Source: Thermoplasmata archaeon (GTDB lineage Archaea; Thermoplasmatota; DAOVMN01). From it: a DNA stretch of 9,819 bases. A model generated the notes under the pieces. It was not told the DNA's origin. It worked only from the letters and a program-made list of their open reading frames with translations, and ran no database searches. Location: NCBI GenBank assembly GCA_030630685.1, contig DAOVMN010000052.1, positions 1-9,819 on the forward strand, given 5' to 3'. The translations under genes and the position numbers were made by a program. This document shows positions 1 through 6,953 of this stretch, piece by piece. The first letter of the stretch is position 1, and each line of letters begins with the position of its first letter.

Positions 1-32
1 ATCATTATATTCAATCCCTGTTTCAAGAATCA

Positions 33-40
33 TTATATAC
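33..40 (+). promoter_or_regulatory. Candidate archaeal TATA box for the prenyl synthase gene
   Basis: An AT-rich box (ttatatac) lies about 26 bases upstream of the ATG at 64, the distance expected between TATA centre and transcription start in archaea. This would give a leaderless or nearly leaderless mRNA beginning at or just before the ATG. A second copy of the ten bases atcattatat occurs at 1-10, so the box is part of a direct repeat. No promoter mapping is available; this is a reading from spacing and composition. Confidence 0.45.
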
Positions 41-63
41 CAATTAACCAATGTTTCGCCCCT

Positions 64-1053
64 ATGAGGATTATTCATAAGATGGAAGATTATCTAATAG
101 AGGAAATCATTAAGGACCTCGAGATCGTCGAGGAGGAAATAATTGATAGTCTGCACTCAGATCAAGACCTGTTAAGCAAGATCGCATCTTACCTTATTAA
201 AGCCGGAGGAAAAAGGGTTCGACCCGCACTGGTTTTGTTGAGTTTCAGGGCCGCTGGTGGTGATGACATCAAGAAGGGGATTCCCATTGCGGCAGCCATC
301 GAGCTTATCCATACTGCATCCCTTATTCATGACGATATTAACGATGACAGCATGTTCAGGAGAGGAATACTCACGGCTAACCGAGAATTCGGGAACCCGA
401 ATGCCCTGATTGCCGGGGATTTCCTTTTTGTTAAGGCTTTCCGGATCGGTGGGAAATACGATTGGGATATTGTAAAGATATTAGCAGATGCCTGTGCAAA
501 ACTTGCTGAGGGTGAGATACTGCAGGCCCAGAATAGGTATAACACAGAAATGACCATAGATGAATATCTCAGGACGATCAACAAGAAGACAGCCTCCCTG
601 ATCACGGCCTGTGCACGTGTTGGGGCAATCCTGAGCGGGGCTCCCCAGGAGGAGATAGAGGCATTAACAAATTATGCCATCAATATTGGAATGGCCTTCC
701 AGATAAGGGATGATATCCTGGACATCACAGGCGATAAAGAAATAACAGGCAAGTCAATCGGTACCGATATCAGGGAAGGGCAGCTCTCCATTTTGACCAT
801 CCAGGCATTGAAGGATGCCAGTGAAGAGGAGAGAAGAGAACTGAAGAGGATAATCAAGAAAAAGGAGAATACCGAGGAGGAGATCGAGAGGGCAATATCC
901 ATCGTGAAGAACACTGATGCCTTAGATACCGCCCACTCCCTTGCAAGGGATTATGCCCGAAGAGCAATGTATGAGCTAAATAGGCTCAAAGAATCTGATT
1001 ACAGGGACAATCTCGAGCTTATTATCGAGATGATCTGTGAACGGTATTATTAG
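64..1053 (+). CDS. Trans-isoprenyl (polyprenyl) diphosphate synthase, GGPP synthase family
   Basis: Cytosolic enzyme that condenses isopentenyl diphosphate onto an allylic diphosphate, feeding archaeal ether lipids (C20 product) or longer isoprenoid side chains. The family signature is complete: GGKRVRP at residues 48-54 for IPP binding, first Asp-rich motif DDIND at 90-94 followed by RRG, and second Asp-rich motif DDILD at 216-220. The 329-residue length is normal for the family. The residue five before the first Asp motif is Ala85 with Ser86 next, a small-residue pattern more typical of synthases making chains longer than C20, so the product length is open. The ATG at 64 fits a leaderless transcript from the TATA box at 33-40; an alternative ATG at 82 sits 11 bases after GAGGA (66-70). 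A radical SAM gene follows about 65 bases downstream on the same strand and may be cotranscribed. Confidence 0.93.
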   Translation: MRIIHKMEDYLIEEIIKDLEIVEEEIIDSLHSDQDLLSKIASYLIKAGGKRVRPALVLLSFRAAGGDDIKKGIPIAAAIELIHTASLIHDDINDDSMFRRGILTANREFGNPNALIAGDFLFVKAFRIGGKYDWDIVKILADACAKLAEGEILQAQNRYNTEMTIDEYLRTINKKTASLITACARVGAILSGAPQEEIEALTNYAINIGMAFQIRDDILDITGDKEITGKSIGTDIREGQLSILTIQALKDASEEERRELKRIIKKKENTEEEIERAISIVKNTDALDTAHSLARDYARRAMYELNRLKESDYRDNLELIIEMICERYY

Positions 1054-1092
1054 AGAAACGATAGTTATCAGAGAATTAGAGAATATTAGAGA
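1049..1092 (+). repeat. Three short direct repeats (ATTAGAGA)
   Basis: The eight bases ATTAGAGA occur at 1049-1056, 1075-1082 and 1085-1092, spanning the stop codon of the prenyl synthase gene and the short gap before the radical SAM gene. The stretch is purine-rich. The repeat is perfect in all three copies, but it is short and low in complexity, and no function is visible. It may be simple replication slippage. Confidence 0.4.
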
Positions 1093-1108
1093 GAATAAAT
1101 TATAGGTC

Positions 1109-1113
1109 GGTGA
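1109..1113 (+). promoter_or_regulatory. Ribosome binding site GGTGA that decides the radical SAM start
   Basis: GGTGA, complementary to the archaeal 16S rRNA 3' end, lies five bases before TTG at 1119. The same pentamer precedes the transporter ATG (4336) by four bases and a dph2 ATG (6954) by five. Here the GTG of an alternative start (1110) lies inside the pentamer, which argues against using that GTG. Confidence 0.5.
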
Positions 1114-1118
1114 AAAAC

Positions 1119-2153
1119 TTGGCAAAGCAGTCTCCTAAAAAGTATCTGAACACCGCCGGCTACATCGCGGCCAACGCATGGCACAATGAAGCCATCTATC
1201 CCTTCTATGCGTCCTACAAGGTAACGCACAGGTGCAATTTCAGGTGCAAGTTCTGCAATGTCTGGATGGAGAAAACCCCGGACCTGGACACAGACGGCGT
1301 GAAGAAGGTCATCGACAACATAGCCAATTCCAGCATCCATGTGCTGAGCCTGGAGGGGGGAGACCCGCTGCTCAGGGAGGACCTCGGGGAAATACTCAGG
1401 CATATAAGTACCAAGGACATGCAGGTATTCATCACAACAAGCGAGAGGGATTTCAGTAAATATCCAATGGAGGAATACACGAGATACCTGGATTACCTGC
1501 ACATCTCGGTGGACGAGGGGCACAGGAACCTCTACGCGCTGGATAAACTGCCTGAGTTCATCAAATGGGGGATTCCCATCACCATCCAGATCGTGGTCAC
1601 CAAGGACGACATACCCGCACTAAAGGCAAAGATAAAGCGCTGCTACGAATGTGGAGCCAAGGCGGTGGTGATGCCTGCGGTGCATCTGGACGATACGAAG
1701 GACTATTTCCCGGATACAGGGGAGTTCTCATCCGAGGTGCTGCGCCTGCGCAGGAAGTACAGGAACACCATCATCACGCCAGTGGGCTATCTGAAGGGTA
1801 TGGATACTATCCATTGCGATGCGTCCTCCATCATCATAGACTCCAATGGGGACCTTTTCTATCCCTGCAGGACCAAGGCAGAGAAGGCGGTGAATCTTAC
1901 CGAGGTGAAACTCCTGGATTTCGTGAGGTCAGAGCAGGCCAGGCGGGGTAGGAAGGCCATGGCGGAGTGCGATAGACACTGCCTCTGGTACCAGTACTAC
2001 GCCACCCAATACTATACGAATCCCAGGCATGCAATGTCATCGCTCATGCCCTATATCGCCGAAAGGCTGGGGTTCGGGACTGCGCGGCGCAGGAAGCGGG
2101 TGATGGAAGGTAATGCGCTGGTGTCCAGTGAATGGAGGGAAGAGCAACTATAG
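1119..2153 (+). CDS. Radical SAM protein with twitch/SPASM-like C-terminus, substrate unknown
   Basis: The protein has the CxxxCxxC motif of radical SAM enzymes at Cys39, Cys43 and Cys46 (CNFRCKFC), which binds the [4Fe-4S] cluster that cleaves S-adenosylmethionine. A GGDPLL motif at 80-85, a variant of the usual GGEPLL, contacts SAM. The C-terminal part has four further cysteines, Cys233, Cys250, Cys284 and Cys288, with NGDLFYPC before the second; this looks like one auxiliary cluster in a shortened SPASM ('twitch') fold. No B12-binding domain is visible and the 344-residue length is that of a compact enzyme. The TTG start was chosen because GGTGA is five bases upstream; GTG at 1110 would add three residues. 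It follows the prenyl synthase gene, so a role in isoprenoid or lipid chemistry is possible but is only inferred from position. The codons are more GC-rich than those of the gene before it. Confidence 0.85.
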   Translation: MAKQSPKKYLNTAGYIAANAWHNEAIYPFYASYKVTHRCNFRCKFCNVWMEKTPDLDTDGVKKVIDNIANSSIHVLSLEGGDPLLREDLGEILRHISTKDMQVFITTSERDFSKYPMEEYTRYLDYLHISVDEGHRNLYALDKLPEFIKWGIPITIQIVVTKDDIPALKAKIKRCYECGAKAVVMPAVHLDDTKDYFPDTGEFSSEVLRLRRKYRNTIITPVGYLKGMDTIHCDASSIIIDSNGDLFYPCRTKAEKAVNLTEVKLLDFVRSEQARRGRKAMAECDRHCLWYQYYATQYYTNPRHAMSSLMPYIAERLGFGTARRRKRVMEGNALVSSEWREEQL

Positions 2154-2172
2154 AATGTGTAAGATGTAATAA

Positions 2173-2261
2173 TGGCGCCGAGGGGGAGATTCGAACTCCC
2201 GAGGGGAAGAATCCCCACGAGCTCTCCAGGCTCGCGCCTTACCTGGCTGGGCCACCTCGGC
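2173..2261 (-). tRNA. tRNA-Ser (anticodon GGA), CCA encoded
   Basis: Read on the - strand, the gene starts at 2261 with acceptor arm GCCGAGG, which pairs with CCTCGGC near the 3' end. The anticodon stem CGAGC/GCTCG encloses loop CTGGAGA, giving anticodon GGA, which reads UCC and UCU serine codons. A long variable arm (GGGGA loop TCCCC) marks a class II tRNA, and the T stem GGGAG/CTCCC encloses TTCGAAT. The discriminator base is G, as usual for archaeal serine tRNAs, and CCA is encoded at 2175-2173. No intron is seen. It stands alone between two + strand protein genes. An A/T-rich stretch at 2313-2325 could hold its TATA box. No integrase or duplicated 3' end is visible in the window. Confidence 0.95.
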
Positions 2262-2414
2262 CTGAAAATGCTCGTGCTCATGAACGAGGGCGCAATGTTT
2301 CGGAAGTGCTTGGTTTTTCTATTTGAACCTTGTTGTCTTCTTGGTTGCGAGATGGTGAAAAAGGTCGATTAAGTGGATCATTATCATCGTATTCGCATGG
2401 ATCGGGGGTCGACC

Positions 2415-2428
2415 AAAAGTTATAAATA
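2415..2428 (+). promoter_or_regulatory. BRE/TATA promoter of the pilin gene
   Basis: The sequence aaaagttataaata combines a purine-rich BRE-like stretch with a strong TATA box, followed by an A/T run to about 2434. The expected transcription start is near 2450, which leaves a leader of about 28 bases with AGGAGG at 2465-2470, seven bases before the ATG. This is the clearest promoter in the window and suggests well-expressed, independent transcription of the pilin. Confidence 0.7.
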
Positions 2429-2477
2429 AAATTAACACGCTGTGATATCATCTGGGCTTGGCCCAGGAGGACTAAAC

Positions 2478-2996
2478 ATGAAAGCATGGAAACTGAAAAA
2501 GAACGAAGAAGCAGTATCACCCGTTATCGCTGTCATTCTCATGGTGGCAATAACTGTGGTGCTTGCGGCTGTGCTCTATACGTGGGCTCTGTCCTTCATC
2601 AGGAATGAAAAACAGACCCCCACGATCGCTGCAACCGCTGGCCCAACCAAGAGCGACATCGCGGTGTATAACGACTTCGCGGTGCAGATCGAGAAAGTTG
2701 ACCCGGATCCGGTCTCCGTCATCTCTGTGGACTACTACCTCCTCGATGACAGGGGAATTGCGGTACCTGGAGTGCAAGGCAGTGTTAAGGACATCTATGG
2801 TCTCAACGTCGATGACAAATACACCAACGTGTCATTCCAGGACAACGACAGAGACGGAAAGATCAGCCCTCGTGATCAGTTCGTTGTTAAGAGCAGAGCC
2901 AACGGCGGATATGCAGATGCCGAATATTCCCTGGTTCTGAAGTTCAGCATCACCGGAGACTCGATGAACGGCGGCGGCACCAAGCTTGTTGGATAA
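2478..2996 (+). CDS. Archaeal type IV pilin with EF-hand-like loop
   Basis: A secreted pilus subunit of 172 residues. The N-terminus has a short charged leader ending NEE, followed at Ala12 by AVSPVIAVILMVAITVVLAA, the hallmark of the archaeal type IV pilin N-terminal domain. The prepilin peptidase (PibD/EppA) is expected to cut between Glu11 and Ala12, leaving the hydrophobic helix that packs the pilus core. The C-terminal part looks like a beta-rich head. Residues 122-133 read DNDRDGKISPRD, matching the DxDxDGxIxxxD calcium loop of EF-hands and dockerins. The ATG at 2478 was chosen over an upstream GTG at 2442 because AGGAGG lies seven bases before it and the leader is then of normal length. 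The gene stands alone, with its own promoter and terminator. No pilus assembly ATPase or membrane platform gene is nearby, so assembly partners must lie elsewhere. Confidence 0.9.
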   Translation: MKAWKLKKNEEAVSPVIAVILMVAITVVLAAVLYTWALSFIRNEKQTPTIAATAGPTKSDIAVYNDFAVQIEKVDPDPVSVISVDYYLLDDRGIAVPGVQGSVKDIYGLNVDDKYTNVSFQDNDRDGKISPRDQFVVKSRANGGYADAEYSLVLKFSITGDSMNGGGTKLVG

Positions 2997-3020
2997 ACAG
3001 GCTGAATGCAAGCACCGAAT

Positions 3021-3053
3021 AAGCGGTTCATACCGCTTCTTTTTTATTTTTTA
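3021..3053 (+). terminator. Hairpin plus T-tract terminator after the pilin gene
   Basis: AAGCGGT at 3021-3027 pairs with ACCGCTT at 3032-3038 around a four-base loop, and a long T-rich run (3040-3053) follows directly. It lies 25 bases after the pilin stop codon. Archaeal termination mainly uses T-tracts, and this site has both elements. The same T/A tract is about 25 bases upstream of the ATG of the next gene and could also serve as its weak promoter. Confidence 0.75.
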
Positions 3054-3068
3054 TCCCTCTGATTTTTG

Positions 3069-3677
3069 ATGCCATATATCACACCTGAGATTTTGTCCTG
3101 CCCAGGGGTCTATCCCCCTTCCGAGGATTCCGAACTTTTATTGAAAACCATGGAGATCCTCCCTAAGGAAAGCGTTCTGGACATGGGCACAGGAACAGGG
3201 GTCCTTGGAGTCCATGCCGCACTACGAGGGGGTATCGTAACCGCAGTAGATGTCTCTGAAAAAGCTCTCGTGTGCACGGAGAAGAATGCACGGCTTAATT
3301 GTGTGCAAATGACTACAATTAAATCCGACCTCTTCGAAAAAATCTCTGAAAGGTTTGATGTGGTGCTTTTCAATCCACCATATCTTCCGAATGAAAGCTG
3401 GAGCAAGGAGGACATCGAAGACAAACAATGGGACGGGGGAAGGGATGGGTCAGAGACCCTTCGGACATTCATCCGGGAACTCCCCCGGCATCTTAGGGGC
3501 AGATGTTACCTCTTGTTCTCCTCCCTGACAGGTGGCGGAAAAGAAGTGATGGAATCGCTCTTAAAAAAGGATTTCATTTCTCGCCAGCTTGATAAAAAGA
3601 GGCTCTTCTTCGAGATCCTCTACGTCTATGAGCTCATTCCTCGATATGGTGGCATTCCAAAACCTGAAATACTCTAA
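3069..3677 (+). CDS. HemK2/Mtq2-type protein glutamine methyltransferase
   Basis: A SAM-dependent class I methyltransferase of 202 residues that, by family, methylates the glutamine of the GGQ motif in archaeal release factor aRF1, usually together with a Trm112-like partner. Visible motifs are VYPPSEDSELL at 14-24, the family's N-terminal signature; the SAM-binding LDMGTGTG at 37-44; the acidic Asp61 at the end of the next strand; and the catalytic NPPY at 102-105, which holds the target amide. WDGGRDG at 121-127 is also typical. The length agrees with the short HemK2 group rather than the longer bacterial PrmC. The ATG at 3069 was preferred over a TTG at 3066; neither has a clear Shine-Dalgarno site, and a leaderless mRNA from the T/A tract at 3040-3052 is possible. 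The cobalamin adenosyltransferase gene starts 17 bases after its stop, suggesting one transcript. Confidence 0.9.
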   Translation: MPYITPEILSCPGVYPPSEDSELLLKTMEILPKESVLDMGTGTGVLGVHAALRGGIVTAVDVSEKALVCTEKNARLNCVQMTTIKSDLFEKISERFDVVLFNPPYLPNESWSKEDIEDKQWDGGRDGSETLRTFIRELPRHLRGRCYLLFSSLTGGGKEVMESLLKKDFISRQLDKKRLFFEILYVYELIPRYGGIPKPEIL

Positions 3678-3694
3678 AACCAATCTCTGAGCCG

Positions 3695-4225
3695 ATGACA
3701 GGACTCATTCATGTTTACACGGGTAACGGTAAAGGGAAGACCACCGCAGCCCTTGGGCTCTGCCTGAGGGCCTTGGGCAGGGGCTATACTGTGCATTTTA
3801 TCCAGTTCATGAAAGGAAGCCCGGATTATGGAGAGATAAAGGCCGCCAAGGCATTCAAAGATCTCCACATTAAACAGTTCGGGAGAGCCGGATTCGTGGA
3901 TAAGGCACACCCAACAGAAGCGGATGTCAGACTGGCACAGGAAGGTCTGGATCATGCCGGGAAGGTCATGGAATCCCTACCTGCCGATGGAAGGGAAGTA
4001 CTCATGGTACTGGACGAGCTTAATGTTGCCCTGGAATTCGGCCTATTGTCCATGGATCAGGTTCTGGCCCTTATCCGTCACAAGCCCAAAGAGCTGGAAC
4101 TGGTTATTACAGGCAGGAACGCCCCTCCTTGGATCATTGAAGTTGCAGATTACGCTACCGAGATGAGGGAGATAATGCATCCTTTTACCAAAGGGATCAA
4201 GGCAAGAAAGGGTATCGAATTCTAG
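3695..4225 (+). CDS. cobO: Cob(I)alamin / cob(I)yrinate adenosyltransferase (CobO/BtuR type)
   Basis: A cytosolic enzyme that transfers the 5'-deoxyadenosyl group of ATP to the cobalt of reduced corrinoids, giving adenosylcobalamin or its precursor. The 176-residue protein is full length and shows the family motifs in order: a P-loop GNGKGKTT at 10-17; the Walker B-like LDELN at 106-110; TGRNAP at 139-144; and the C-terminal ADYATEM at 151-157 and HPFTKGIKARKGIEF, which ends the protein as in the rest of the family. There is no signal peptide or membrane segment. It follows the HemK2-type gene by 17 bases with no obvious ribosome binding site of its own, so translation may be coupled or leaderless. 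No other cobalamin synthesis gene is in the window, so whether it acts in de novo synthesis or salvage cannot be told. Confidence 0.94.
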   Translation: MTGLIHVYTGNGKGKTTAALGLCLRALGRGYTVHFIQFMKGSPDYGEIKAAKAFKDLHIKQFGRAGFVDKAHPTEADVRLAQEGLDHAGKVMESLPADGREVLMVLDELNVALEFGLLSMDQVLALIRHKPKELELVITGRNAPPWIIEVADYATEMREIMHPFTKGIKARKGIEF

Positions 4226-4270
4226 CGTAAAATTGTTCAGCCTAAGCATGCCTGTCAAACCACATCTCCA

Positions 4271-4283
4271 CATTTTTTAAATA
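4271..4283 (+). promoter_or_regulatory. TATA promoter of the RND transporter gene
   Basis: The sequence cattttttaaata ends in a TATA-like box (tttaaata, 4276-4283) followed by an A-rich run. The predicted start near 4307 leaves a leader of about 29 bases with GGTGA at 4327-4331, four bases before the ATG at 4336. The T-run at 4273-4278 could also end transcription of the cobalamin adenosyltransferase gene upstream. Confidence 0.6.
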
Positions 4284-4335
4284 CAAAAAGAGAAACTCCC
4301 ATCATAGGAATCAGCGAGAAGTTTTTGGTGAAATC

Positions 4336-6885
4336 ATGCTTGCGCGAGTAAAAAAAATCATCGAAACTCGGCACAAACCGGTGCTCTTTATCATCATAAC
4401 AATCACCCTTATCTTCTCCATGTTTCTCCCCTCTGTGGAATTCCGGACCAATATCGAGGAGTTCTACCCTGAAAACGATGCAGTAAAGGCAGATCACAGG
4501 ATAGAGAATAATTTTGGAAAAGACCCGTCCCTACAGTATATCTATGTTACCCCACGCGGAAGCGATCCCAACTCGACCGTCCTCTCATTGGCTGCTCTGC
4601 AGGAAGAATACAATATTACACAGAGGCTCCGGGAGATACCCGGTGTGGTGGGGACGGTGAGCGTGGCGGAGTATCTCCACAACTTCCTTTCTCTGAACAA
4701 TATCTCATCCTTCCTAGAAACAAATTGGAGCAGCCTCAAAGATTACCTGTTCAATCTTAGCTCGGATACCAGTGCCGAACAATTCTTTTTTCTTCAGCAG
4801 ATGCTGATATCCAACGATAGTAACATATTTACTCCACTTTTGGAAGGAAAGGCTCCAAGGGCGAATGCCACCCTGATCATCGTACAGCTTAACTCCTCGC
4901 TTTCCACTGAGGATAGAAAAAACCTTGCCAATGAAGTGCGTGAGACCATTCATAACATGCCCTTGGAAAAAATCGAGACAGAGGTTACGGGTGCGGACAT
5001 CATGGCCTATCAGGTGGATGAGGTGTCCAACGCAACCATCGTGTACATGGGTGCGGGAATTATTATCCTTATCACACTTATCCTTTACCTCTCTTTCCGA
5101 CGACTCAGTTACGTGTTCCTCCCTCTCTTGACCGTTGTCATAGCTGCGATCTGGACACTGGGCACAATGGTCATACTGGGGCTGGAGTTCACCGCCCTGC
5201 ATGTGGCCTTTCTTCCCTTACTCATAGGCCTTGGGATCGATGATGCGGTTCATGTCTCCAGGCGCTACCAGGAGGAGCTCAGGAAGGGAAGGCATCCCAC
5301 ACTCTCTATGGCCATCACCATGAAGAGCATCGGTACCGCTATCTTCCTCACCTCCCTTACCACCATCATAGCCTTCCTCTCCAATGGACTCTCCGGTGTA
5401 AAGCCGGTAAAGGACTTTGGGATAGTTTGCGCTATCGGGATTGCCTATGCCTTCATCCTAACCGTTACATTCTATGTTGGGATGAGATACTGGCTGGATA
5501 GAAGGGGTGGTGAGAGGATCATACTTGGGATGAAAATAGAGGCCCCCCGGATGGACACTCTTGTATCGAAAGCAGCCTTCACCATCGATTCACACCCCAA
5601 GACCGTGGTACTCTTTGTTGTAGCGATCACCCTGCTCTCCATCTTCGGAGCAACCCGGGTAAGGACGGAATTCGATGTGAAAGAGTTCCTTCCCGAGGAC
5701 CTCCCTTCCATGGAGGCAGCGAACAGCATCGAGGAGAACTTCATCGGAGGAAGCTACACCACCGCCTATGTCATGTACGAGGGGAACGATCTGGATACGG
5801 TTCATTCGCTGGATGTCATGTACCGCACAACAGAGAACATCAAGAATGATGAATATCTTGTGAAGATCAACGTTTGGATTTCCAGTGGTACGGGCCTTGT
5901 GAAACCCGCATATCAGATCACCACCCCGCTCACTGTTATTGGCATGGCTTTGGACAATGATGAGAGCCTTGCAAACAGGTTCAATTTCACATGTCTCGAG
6001 TCAAGGGAACTCAGGGATAAATGGCTTCCAAATCAGGCTGCCAATGATGATGATGTAAGAGGTTTCTATGACTATCTCTACACCAGCACCACCAAGGTGG
6101 ACCCGATATCCGGAAAAACCTACGGGGACCTCATGCGCTCGGTGGTGCACAGGAACGAGAATGGTGAGTACGATGCTGTGTTGATCAAGCTTTGGGTGAA
6201 TGCCAAGACCTCTGAAGCATCCAGAACGGTCTACAACGAACTCAAGGATGATGTTTGTCCCATGCAGGGTTCAAAGGCTTATATCACCGGAACTGTGATT
6301 CTATTGATCCAGACCGTGGATTCGATCCAGGCTTCCCAGATACAATCCACCACATTAGCCATCCTCCTTGCGGCTGTCATCCTGTGCCTTATCTATCGTG
6401 ATATCGAATTAGGTCTGATCTCCATTCTTCCTGTGGCACTGAACGTGACCTGGATCCTTGGGATCATGGCACTGATATCATATATCCATGAACATCTATG
6501 GAGCGGTGCCCCTGCAATGTCATTGAATGTCCTCACCGTAACCGTTACCTCGCTATCCATAGGGCTGGGTATCGATTATTCCATCCATGTGGTCCAGAGG
6601 TTCAGGGAGAATCTTTTCCAGGAGCACGAGAGCGTCCAGGATGCTATTCACTCCACACTGGAACACACGGGCTCCGCACTTTTCATCTCTGCGGCTACCA
6701 CAGTTATAGGGTTCGGAGTGCTTATCTTTGCGCCGATGCCCCTGATACAGATGTTCGGGATCATTACCGCTGCCTCTATCGCTTTCAGCCTTCTCTCCAC
6801 CACCATCCTCCTTCCAATACTGCTTGTGGCATGGGCCAACTTCCACGGACATTTCAAGTTCAAGAAGGAGAGGCTAAAAAGATGA
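4336..6885 (+). CDS. RND superfamily (MMPL/SSD-type) membrane transporter
   Basis: A predicted proton-driven exporter of the archaeal RND/MMPL group, 849 residues, made of two similar halves. Each half has one membrane helix (about 15-33 and 422-440), a large extracytoplasmic domain (about 34-232 and 441-671) and five more helices (about 234-384 and 672-833), giving 12 in all. The conserved helix-4 motif is GIDDAVH at 300-306 in the first half and GIDYSIH at 745-751 in the second; the Asp residues here are the likely proton relay. The basic C-terminal tail is cytoplasmic. The start has GGTGA four bases upstream and its own promoter. The substrate is unknown; members of this group move lipids or hydrophobic compounds, and no outer-membrane or adaptor partner is seen, as expected in an archaeon. 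dph2 follows 56-68 bases later and may share its transcript. Confidence 0.92.
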   Translation: MLARVKKIIETRHKPVLFIIITITLIFSMFLPSVEFRTNIEEFYPENDAVKADHRIENNFGKDPSLQYIYVTPRGSDPNSTVLSLAALQEEYNITQRLREIPGVVGTVSVAEYLHNFLSLNNISSFLETNWSSLKDYLFNLSSDTSAEQFFFLQQMLISNDSNIFTPLLEGKAPRANATLIIVQLNSSLSTEDRKNLANEVRETIHNMPLEKIETEVTGADIMAYQVDEVSNATIVYMGAGIIILITLILYLSFRRLSYVFLPLLTVVIAAIWTLGTMVILGLEFTALHVAFLPLLIGLGIDDAVHVSRRYQEELRKGRHPTLSMAITMKSIGTAIFLTSLTTIIAFLSNGLSGVKPVKDFGIVCAIGIAYAFILTVTFYVGMRYWLDRRGGERIILGMKIEAPRMDTLVSKAAFTIDSHPKTVVLFVVAITLLSIFGATRVRTEFDVKEFLPEDLPSMEAANSIEENFIGGSYTTAYVMYEGNDLDTVHSLDVMYRTTENIKNDEYLVKINVWISSGTGLVKPAYQITTPLTVIGMALDNDESLANRFNFTCLESRELRDKWLPNQAANDDDVRGFYDYLYTSTTKVDPISGKTYGDLMRSVVHRNENGEYDAVLIKLWVNAKTSEASRTVYNELKDDVCPMQGSKAYITGTVILLIQTVDSIQASQIQSTTLAILLAAVILCLIYRDIELGLISILPVALNVTWILGIMALISYIHEHLWSGAPAMSLNVLTVTVTSLSIGLGIDYSIHVVQRFRENLFQEHESVQDAIHSTLEHTGSALFISAATTVIGFGVLIFAPMPLIQMFGIITAASIAFSLLSTTILLPILLVAWANFHGHFKFKKERLKR

Positions 6886-6943
6886 GTAGATTAAAACCAG
6901 GAAGATGAAGATTCTTTCTTTTACTTTAGCAGGCGAATCGAAT

Positions 6944-6948
6944 GGTGA
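6944..6948 (+). promoter_or_regulatory. dph2: Ribosome binding site GGTGA that decides the dph2 start
   Basis: GGTGA lies five bases before ATG 6954 and directly follows the first two bases of the alternative ATG at 6942. The same pentamer with 4-5 base spacing is seen at the transporter and radical SAM genes. This supports ATG 6954 over 6942, which has only a weak AGG eight bases upstream. Confidence 0.5.
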
Positions 6949-6953
6949 ATGCA

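Noticed and set aside
2173..2261. The tRNA-Ser gene as an integration (att) site for a mobile element.
   Set aside because: No integrase gene and no second copy of the tRNA 3' end are visible; the neighbours are ordinary genes.
2132..2372. Two + strand frames of 64-66 codons across the tRNA region.
   Set aside because: They are the antisense of the serine tRNA and carry its structure, not protein-like sequence.
2278..2520. An 80-codon - strand frame upstream of and across the pilin start.
   Set aside because: It runs antisense over the pilin promoter, ribosome site and signal sequence, and has no plausible domain or start site.
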